The position numbers and the translations under genes were made by a program. From positions 1-44,842 of IMG/VR virus record IMGVR_UViG_3300042560_002553: a DNA stretch of 44,842 nucleotides; one strand, 5' to 3'. The DNA is from a virus. Under the pieces are notes generated by a model. The model did no database searches, was not told the DNA's origin, and saw only the letters and a list, made by a program, of their open reading frames with translations. Within the stretch, counting starts at the first letter, position 1. Each line of letters begins with the position of its first letter. This document shows, one piece after another, positions 13,301-21,200 of this stretch.

Positions 13301-14620
13301 TCAGGCAGGGGCGCTGTCGAACGAGACACGCACGAACGACTCTGGACGCTTGACGGCCAGCGCAAGGCGCTGCTCGGCAAGAATCACAATGGCGTTGCGG
13401 ATGAAGAAGTCCGCGTGCTGCTCGCTGATGCGGATGTTCGCCTGCTCGCGGTCGTAGAGTTGTGCACCCTGACCGAACGAACCGACGAGCGCGGTGCCTT
13501 CTGGCATCGCGACGCTCTCCACCAACGGAACTCTCCAAACTCGCGGCTCACCGCCGAGAGCAACGGACGCGGCGACCAGGTACTGGCCGTTCGCATCCTT
13601 GGTCAGTTCAATCTGCTCCCAGTCATTCGGGTGAATGACGATGCCTGATGGCTCGTAGTAAGCCAGCAGCGACAAGGTGACCGCACGACGAAGTGCATCT
13701 GCGCGCGAGTCCTTCTTGTTGTTCTGTGCATCGGTTGCACCAGACGACCAGTTGTAGGTCTGGATGCCAGGGGTCTTCAGAACGCCGAGCAGGTTTTCAC
13801 CAGTGCCGTCGCCGAGAAGAATCTGAGCATCTTCCTGAAGACGCAGACCGTACATCAGTTCGTTGTCGATGATGCTGCGCAATTGCGGCTCATCGGCGAG
13901 AACGTTGCGGTGTGCCGCTTCCCAGTGGGCAAGCGTCTTGACGGACGTCTGCGCACCTTCGAACGACATGCTGGACTGCGGCTTGATTCCAAACTGGTTG
14001 CCAACTCGCTCAGCGACTGCTGCGGCGTTGTTGGTGAAGCCAGTCATGCGGAAGTACTCGATGACGGTCGAGGTCGTCGAACGCGCTGGGAAGAGGTCAC
14101 GGACTCTCTTGGTGCGCTTCGGCGGAACAATCATCGGGTCACGCTGCACGGTGCCGAACACTGCGTTGGCGTTGTTGCCCATCGTGCCAGTTGGGAGCGT
14201 GGTGTACACGTCCTTCACTTGGATGGAGCCGTTGTACTGGAACGGAGCGGCCATGTTTGCGCCGTTTCGACCGTTGCCGAGGGACTTGAACTCGGCCGAA
14301 GCAAGGAATGCCTCACCGATGCTACGAGTCTCGACCTGGCTGAACGACTGAGCCTGAGCGGCGGCAGCCTGGGCAACCGACTCTCTAGCCTGTGCGCCAC
14401 CCCACGACTCGACTTCGCCCATTGCCTCAAGGCCGCTGATGAGCGACTTGATTTCGCGAATGTCGGCCATGTTCTTGTCGAACGCGGTCTTCTGTGCTGT
14501 TGAAACGACGACAACGCCGTCTTCGACGCGGAAAGAATCGGCAATTGCCTTATTTTCCGACATCTTCGAACGAAGTGCGCCTTGCAATTCGTTCAATCTG
14601 CTGGTGTCTTGAGTAGACAT
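13301..14620 (-). CDS. HK97-fold major capsid protein
   Basis: 439 residues from the ATG at 14618-14620. The N-terminal region (1-99) is a helical, charged delta-type domain; the mature part shows FPARSTTSTVIEYFRMTGF, LAHWEAAHRNVLADEPQL, a RLQEDAQILLGDGTG segment, GVLKTPGI and PSGIVIHPNDWEQIEL, all typical of the Phage_capsid family. A likely protease cut is between Arg99 and Ser100 (QVETR|SIGEAF), close to the Lys103|Ser104 position in HK97. Codon use is clearly more GC-rich than in neighbouring genes, as expected for the most highly expressed protein. The 152-base gap upstream holds a possible promoter (TTGAGC, about 15 bases, TACACT on the minus strand). An in-frame ATG 15 codons upstream is less likely. 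Confidence 0.93.
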   Translation of the reverse strand: MSTQDTSRLNELQGALRSKMSENKAIADSFRVEDGVVVVSTAQKTAFDKNMADIREIKSLISGLEAMGEVESWGGAQARESVAQAAAAQAQSFSQVETRSIGEAFLASAEFKSLGNGRNGANMAAPFQYNGSIQVKDVYTTLPTGTMGNNANAVFGTVQRDPMIVPPKRTKRVRDLFPARSTTSTVIEYFRMTGFTNNAAAVAERVGNQFGIKPQSSMSFEGAQTSVKTLAHWEAAHRNVLADEPQLRSIIDNELMYGLRLQEDAQILLGDGTGENLLGVLKTPGIQTYNWSSGATDAQNNKKDSRADALRRAVTLSLLAYYEPSGIVIHPNDWEQIELTKDANGQYLVAASVALGGEPRVWRVPLVESVAMPEGTALVGSFGQGAQLYDREQANIRISEQHADFFIRNAIVILAEQRLALAVKRPESFVRVSFDSAPA

Positions 14621-14772
14621 GTGATTATTTACTTTCTTGTGAGTATTTGGACTTGTTGCTTTCATGGCTTAGGTAAGCACCCAGCCCTTGGATATCAAAG
14701 ATACAGAAAATATTTGCTGCGTAGTGTAACTACCAACAGAATTGCTCAAACGATTGTGTGTAAATTGATAAA

Positions 14773-17700
14773 TTACTTTTTGGGGAAATTTCTCTTAAAC
14801 CAATCAAGGTTGGAGTCGCCACCCCTATGTCCGCCATGCTGCTCTGACCAAGCCTTGAACTTTGGTTCGTCTATTGCTGTGAATACGCCATCTTCTATTT
14901 TTGCGATGACCCTTGGCGCAGCACCTTTGGGAACATCCATATCCCAGATATACATTGTTTGCCCTTGGCCTCTTCTCAGGCTGTCTGTTATCCAGCCGTA
15001 AAGACCATAACCTTTGTTTCGTATTTGAGAAACTGGGAGTTGGCGTTTGCCCTCGGCATTTCTTGCTCTGACGCGAGCCTCGGCCTTGTCGTATGGCAAA
15101 TAAGGAACATGGAAAACCTTCTCATACGCGTTATCTGAAGTCGTTTTGTAGTCGTGGAGCCTGTATCCAGTCCCTTCAGTAACAATGTCCATGCCCATTT
15201 CTTTGGCGTCGTTGACGGTTCTGGTTGCTGAATGAGCAGACTCCCTATGAACCATCTCGGAGCCCTTTCCTCCCTCGTATCCCTCAATTCCCATCTTGAT
15301 GAAATCTGGGTCGACATGGGCTGCGCCATTCTCGTCAGGTATTAATCCTTCTTTCTTTAGGTATTCGGTCAACGTACTTTTGCCGACTCCTCCTGGCCCA
15401 ATTATGTGATAGTGCCTTCTTTTTCCTACTGGTCTATTGCGCTTGTCTGGGGACACTCTGTCGAGAATGATTTTTGCCATTCTCTTTGCTCCAATGTTTG
15501 CGTAGTCCTGTGTTGTGGTTGGACCAGAAGACCTAAGCCTTCTACCAGAAGTATTTTCTGGGCCAAATTGAGTGTAAAAACGCAAAAGCGTCTTCCAGTC
15601 TCTATCCGAAAGGTCGCCATCTCGCTTATGTTTTTGCGCCAAAGAATATGGGATGTTGAATGACGGTCTGCCATTTGCCCAGTTAACAAAATGTGTTTTT
15701 GAGGATGTTGGCCATTCTTTTGGCGGAGTTTTGGCCATTTGCCCAAGGCTCATTGAGCGTAGCGATGATGGCCCTACCGACATACTCATTCGCTGGCTTC
15801 TTAACCCCCGTTTTGCATTTGCAACATCTACGTCATGCGTTTGAACGTCAACTTGAGTGTTCCTGTCCCCAGTCATCAAAAGGTTTATTTCTTCATCACT
15901 CAAACCTATGTCTTTAAGTTTTTTTATTGAGGCTTCGAGTGTTTCTCTGCGTCTGTCAACTTGCCTAATCGGACGGCCTCGCTCGTCTCGACGTATCATC
16001 CCACTACTTCTCAGCGTGTTTTTGCTTTGTTCTTTGAATGAGTCGCGCATTTCAAGCACTCGTCTCTGTGCTTCCTCAAGTCCGCCATCTTCTGAACTTA
16101 CATAATCGAATTGGAAACTTCCGTTATCTCCAACCCACCTAATCGACGCATTGTTTTCTCTGTCGTCTTCTATTCGGAAGAATTGATACGGGCCTCTAGG
16201 GTCATCGAGTTCATAGAAAAGTGGGGGCCGCCCCACCGAGCCAGGCTTTTTTCTTTTTCTGTATCTCACAAAACCGTTGGGAAAATGTGTTGGGTTGCTT
16301 TCTGGGCCATCTTTTCTTGGGCTTAATTTTCCATTCACTCTTGCTTCCCATTGCGGGGTATATTTTGTCCCTCTTGGGTAAACGTCTCCACCCTCGCTTC
16401 TTAGCGTGTTTGGCTTGTCGGAATCACCGAACTCCTCTATTTCGTTTCGTTTTATTGCGCGCTTCAGCAATTCGGAAGTTCTTTGCTTTGATATTCCAAG
16501 TTCATCTGCAATTCCTTGAATAGTTGCTCCGTTTCTGCGCAATTCAAGAATTTTCTTGTCCCTTTCGTCAAGGGGATTTGGCTGCCTATTTGTGCGCCTG
16601 TCCACCTCCCCCTTGGCCGTCCTTTTGACGGGTGTTTTCTCCTTTTCTTCGTCTTGCTCTAGCCATGCCTCGCCCCAAATGAGTGCTGGGTGCAAATCAA
16701 GCGCAGATATAGAAAGTCTGTCTGCATCAACTGGGTCAAGTGACGCTCCTGGTTCGTGAAGTGCATCCATTGTTGCCCTGCTGACACCAAGCGTCTGAGC
16801 CTGCTCATCTCTATTGGCCCTCAATCTTATTTTGTCGTAATTGAGTATTTCTTTTGCTTTGAGTTTTCCACCCTTTTTGATTTTGTCTGGGGTTAACCAT
16901 CTATTGTCGGTTCTTGACGCAAACCATGCTGGCTCAAAGCCCCTCTTGCCAGATGACCTTAGGCTCGTATTTATTTGTTCTGCTGCCCTAGTTGGGTCTG
17001 GCATTTCCCTTGATGTTCCATCAAAGATGAATCCATCGCCGTCAACGTCGCGTCTTACTCGTGGGTCAAGAACGCCCTCAATTCTTTCCGCCGAGCGCAT
17101 ACTTCTTCGCATTCTTCTGGAAAGTGAACCTGGACCGCTTGCTCTTCCTATTGCTCGTCCAAGTAGGCCTTTGTTTTCATTGAGTTCTTCGAAAAGTGAC
17201 TTTTTTCTGATTCTTTGTCTTCTGTTTTGTTCGTTGAGTTCGCCGCGCACGATAGTGCGAATCATTCTTCTCTGAGATTCTTGTTGGCCTCTTCTTCCAA
17301 GAAATGTGGTTCCAGCAAGCCGCGCGTAATCGGAATTACTTGTGCATGGCATCCAGACTGTTCGTCCAGTTGCTGACGGCATTCTTCTCACGCCTATGCA
17401 GCCAAGCATTCTGCTTCGTTTTCTTGCTGACTCTATGTCGGTGAATACATCTGGGTCATTGTCTCTTGGTGTTACACCAGGAATATAAGACTTGCTTCCA
17501 AGTGTCACATCTGGAAAAGCAACAATTGGAGCGGAAACTATTCCGCCACCCTCGAGAGTCGCAAAACCAAGCGGCTTTCTCTCTTTGAGTTTTTCCCAAC
17601 CCCTTTTCTTCTTTCTTCCTTTTGCTTTTCTAGTGTTGTATCTAGCGTGCAGTTCTTCAAACGCAGTTTTGTTTTTGGGTTCTGCCGCTTTTGAAATTTT

Positions 17701-17829
17701 TTCCAATTCTTCTGGCGTTTCGCACGGCATCCATTTGCCGTCTTTTTTGTGTGCGCCAGTGCAACCAATCCATTGGGCAGCACGAAGGGCAAAGACCCTT
17801 GAGTTGGTGTCTGACTGCCCATTCGCCAT
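14773..17829 (-). CDS. giant modular protein with C-terminal zeta-toxin-like kinase
   Basis: 1018 residues. In order: two Cys motifs of the form GC.G..(x)..WMPC (22-36 and 143-162); a basic region; LGRAIGRA (223-230) and the calcium-loop module GVLDPR..RDVDGDGFIFDGT (252-272) followed by PDPTR; an HTH-like segment (about 325-390); a second, sigma-type HTH (GATIQGIADELGISKQRTSELL, 434-455); several LRS linkers (290, 476, 605, 675, 690, 765); and a P-loop kinase domain (about 803-985). The kinase has Walker A GPGGVGKST (811-819), VDPDFIK (839-845) in the place of the catalytic Asp of zeta toxins, IVTEGTGYR, and ARVRARNAEGKRQLP with the phosphate-binding arginines. Zeta toxins phosphorylate UDP-sugar precursors of the cell wall. 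It is probably packaged in the virion and released by proteolysis (inference). Confidence 0.8.
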   Translation of the reverse strand: MANGQSDTNSRVFALRAAQWIGCTGAHKKDGKWMPCETPEELEKISKAAEPKNKTAFEELHARYNTRKAKGRKKKRGWEKLKERKPLGFATLEGGGIVSAPIVAFPDVTLGSKSYIPGVTPRDNDPDVFTDIESARKRSRMLGCIGVRRMPSATGRTVWMPCTSNSDYARLAGTTFLGRRGQQESQRRMIRTIVRGELNEQNRRQRIRKKSLFEELNENKGLLGRAIGRASGPGSLSRRMRRSMRSAERIEGVLDPRVRRDVDGDGFIFDGTSREMPDPTRAAEQINTSLRSSGKRGFEPAWFASRTDNRWLTPDKIKKGGKLKAKEILNYDKIRLRANRDEQAQTLGVSRATMDALHEPGASLDPVDADRLSISALDLHPALIWGEAWLEQDEEKEKTPVKRTAKGEVDRRTNRQPNPLDERDKKILELRRNGATIQGIADELGISKQRTSELLKRAIKRNEIEEFGDSDKPNTLRSEGGDVYPRGTKYTPQWEARVNGKLSPRKDGPESNPTHFPNGFVRYRKRKKPGSVGRPPLFYELDDPRGPYQFFRIEDDRENNASIRWVGDNGSFQFDYVSSEDGGLEEAQRRVLEMRDSFKEQSKNTLRSSGMIRRDERGRPIRQVDRRRETLEASIKKLKDIGLSDEEINLLMTGDRNTQVDVQTHDVDVANAKRGLRSQRMSMSVGPSSLRSMSLGQMAKTPPKEWPTSSKTHFVNWANGRPSFNIPYSLAQKHKRDGDLSDRDWKTLLRFYTQFGPENTSGRRLRSSGPTTTQDYANIGAKRMAKIILDRVSPDKRNRPVGKRRHYHIIGPGGVGKSTLTEYLKKEGLIPDENGAAHVDPDFIKMGIEGYEGGKGSEMVHRESAHSATRTVNDAKEMGMDIVTEGTGYRLHDYKTTSDNAYEKVFHVPYLPYDKAEARVRARNAEGKRQLPVSQIRNKGYGLYGWITDSLRRGQGQTMYIWDMDVPKGAAPRVIAKIEDGVFTAIDEPKFKAWSEQHGGHRGGDSNLDWFKRNFPKK

Positions 17830-17838
17830 GAGCGAAAC

Positions 17839-18243
17839 CTACTTCTTTGGTTTATAAGCCTGCATTAATGCAGATATTGGAGTTTCTGGAAAGCGCTTTT
17901 GATAAAGACGTGCCTCATCCAGGTCCTCTTTGAATTCTTTTTCAACGTCATTGAATGCGGATGCCAGAAGTTTCGGGTCGACATCATAAATTGTCTTACC
18001 CTCTTTTATTGCATTCTTTTGAGCAACAACAACGAGAGAGTGAACGTCCCTGATTGCTTCCGCAAGTTGCTCGCCACGCTCCGTTATTGATGGGAATCCC
18101 CAATTTGGAGTGCCTGGTGTGTAGTCCCAACTTTCCTCGCCTCCATCTATATCCCTGAATGGCGGGTAGTCCATGAGCGTCAGGAGTTCACGTTCTTTTT
18201 CGGACATTTTCTTCATTCCGTCTGAATAGTTCATTTTTGTCAT
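17839..18243 (-). CDS. hypothetical helical protein
   Basis: 134 residues, starting with an ATGA overlap with the stop of the giant gene upstream. It is acidic and mostly helical (EQLAEAIRDVHSLVVVAQKNAI, LLASAFNDVEKEFKEDLDEARLYQKRF). No family is recognised. Lying between two giant effector-like genes, it might be a partner, chaperone or antidote for one of their enzymatic domains, but this is speculation from position only. Confidence 0.65.
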   Translation of the reverse strand: MTKMNYSDGMKKMSEKERELLTLMDYPPFRDIDGGEESWDYTPGTPNWGFPSITERGEQLAEAIRDVHSLVVVAQKNAIKEGKTIYDVDPKLLASAFNDVEKEFKEDLDEARLYQKRFPETPISALMQAYKPKK

Positions 18244-21200
18244 CCGTATCTGCTGGTTATATCGTCCCTACGTTTAATAAGGGTATCAGCAAGTTGCTTT
18301 GCTCTGGCTGGGTCGGTGACAACAGCCGATACGGTCTTCCTAATGTCATCGTCGGTTATGACGGAAAGACCTTGCGCTTGACGCTTTAGTTCTGCGGAGT
18401 CCATGTTGCGGAAATCGTATGTTCCGTCTTTTTGCATGGTGTCCATTTCTCCAACTGAGGGCCCGAATGGGGTTGAACCGCTGCCCTTTCTTGCGCCTTG
18501 TGCCCTGAAGTCCAGGGAGCCACCGACGTCAATTCTCACCGCATTCCCATTGCCATCAATCAAAATGTTGTCGTTCAATGGGGCATCCCAGTTAGCAAGC
18601 CATGCGTCAATAACAAAGCCCTTTCGCGCTTCATCATTATCACTTGTTCCTGTTGGCATTCTTACATTTTGCAACATTCTGGAAAGCATTACTGGCTCGT
18701 TATTGTTGGTGCCCATCTGCAAATCTGCGGTTGGAACTCCAGCAAGTTCGTAGAGTTTTGATGCAAGTACTTCCGTCTGCATTCTTTCCTCTGCCTGTTT
18801 TTGCGTTTCGCCGTTCTTTCTTAGTTTTGTGTAATAGCGTGTTCCGTCTGGCGCGGTCAACATCTTTGCTGGGTTTGAGCCAGTTGTTGGTGGGGTGCTT
18901 GATTTCCATGCATCAGTATTAACTGGGCCGCCAGGTGCATTTGGCGCACTTGGCGTCGATGGCGGCTGCGGTGCTTGTGTTTGTGGTGTTGGCTGCGTTG
19001 GTGTGTTTTGCTTTGCTCCAGCCCTAGTTCTTCTTGGTCTTCTCTTTGCCTCGCCGACCTGTTTTGCATTTCTTGTCCAAGAGGTCCACGCCTTTGGTCG
19101 TCTTGCGCCATTGCTGTCAGATATCATTGCATCAGCCTGGACTTTTGTTGCTGGAGCCTGGAATGCCGCAAGAATTGTTCTGTTGTGCAACAACATCGGA
19201 GTTCCCATGCCACTGCCATTGTTTGTATCGATTACGTCAACGCCAATGATTGGGGCAATCATTTCTGGCGAACGCTGCTTAGAGAAACGATAGAGATAGT
19301 CAATAGAAGAGAGCAACTTTTCCTTTGTTTCGGCAATTCTTGCCTGCTCATCCTGCGTGCCCTTTGGCATCTTTGACAAAGCATCCATCCTGTCTCTTAG
19401 TTGCTTGACAATTTGTCCGCTTCTCGACGCCTCGGAGGCGAGTTCTGGCATAACTGCATCTATTTCTGCAACAATCTCTTCTGGCTCCATGGCTTTTGCT
19501 GCTTCCCTGCCGCCAAGTACCTTGAACCTTTCGATTATTGGGCCAGTCAAATCCCCCATTCGTGAGTGCTCTTGTTTAATTTCACTGTGCATCATCACGT
19601 CGGCCGTAGGTGGAATCATGGCGATGATTGTGTGCCTGTCGTCTTGGCCGCTTCCGTGATAACCCTCCCACTCACCTTGATATGCAAAGTATTCGCCGAC
19701 CCCGTATGCCGAACCACCTTGTCCAGGAATGAATCTGCCCTCCTGGGTAAGGAAGCGCTCAACATATGATTCGCTGTCAACTTTTTCGTGGCCAGTTCCA
19801 CGGACCATTACTTGCCAACCAGCATCGAGAAGCGCTTTAACTTCGTCTTCCTTGACAAGCGTTGGCGTTTCTGCGTATCCAGCGTTTTCCCAAATCCTCT
19901 TAAGCAGGGTCTTGTGTTCGTTTTCTACGTCTTTTTCTGTTGCGCCTTTGCGTTTCTTGCTTTGAATTCCAATCAGGTCGTTATCCAGGGCGTGCAATAG
20001 GTCAACAAAACCGTCAGATATCTCAAGAGTATTTTCTGCTGGATTCGTCTTGACTATTCCAGACTCATCTTTTCTTGCCTTCGAGTCTGCCGCTAGTTCG
20101 TCTGCGTTGCGAGACTTGCGGAATCTTGAGAGCATTGTTCTCTTCATTGCTCGAGCGCGCAATTTTCGTTTCTTTAGTGCAAGTTCTGGGTCAAGGGCGA
20201 CACCTTCCCTGATTCCACCAGCGCGACGTGCAGCACGAAGTTCAATTGCCTTTTCTCTCTCTGGGTCCATTCTTCGCAATCTCTGGAACAAGGACAAACG
20301 CTTTTCTTTCTTTTTTTCGCTTATGCCTCGTTCTTTCTTTAGGTCAATTGCGTCTGGCGCCTTTTTCCTTTGTTCACCGCCCGCATATCCAGCAATGCTT
20401 GAAGAACCAGTCTCCCAACCCTTTGGAACTTTTCCATCTTTGTCTTTGATTATTTTTGCTATTTTCTTTTTAACTCTTGGGTGCAGGTGCTCAAGTGCGG
20501 AAAAATCACCGTCTTCAATCATGTTTAATATTGTTTGAGCATCATCAAGTGCCTGTTGCTGCTCTTTATATCCGTTTTTGACGTTACTGATTGTTGCGGC
20601 TCCGTCCTCGTCGAGTTTTAGTTCGCGAGAATCCTTGTCCGAAACTTCAAACTTTTCAATGTCGCCGTTGGCAACAGCCTGGTCAAGTCTAAGAAGCATT
20701 TCGCTGATGTCACCAGAATTCAATGGGTCTTCCTCTGGGCGCTTTTCATATCGTCCGCCCTCCTTGCCCTTGCCTCGTTTGTATGCTGCAACAACACCTT
20801 GCTTCTTGGCGCCCTTCTTCGTGGCTGCAAACCAGTACTTGTTAAAAAACGATTTGAGTTTCTTGTCAATCGCCTTCTTTTCTTGTTCGAGCGCTTCTTG
20901 AACTGCTTTCTTCTGCTCTGGTGTCAGGGAATCCCAAACTGCTCCATCCCCCTCCATCTTGTCGCGGCCGTACTTTCTCTCCATCGCGCCGTGACCGAAT
21001 TTGCCACCAGGGCCGACTCCTGGGCCTCGCGTTGCGCCAGACTTTGGAACTGGAGTTCGCGTAGTGTCATCGCCAGTTCCTCCAGAACTTCGCAGGGTTG
21101 TGCCCCTTGGGCGTGCCGCCCTCTCCGTGGTGGCAAGCATTCTGCGCGAACTCAACTGCTGTTGAACTGGTCTTCTGCGACCACCAGAACGCAAAGTATT

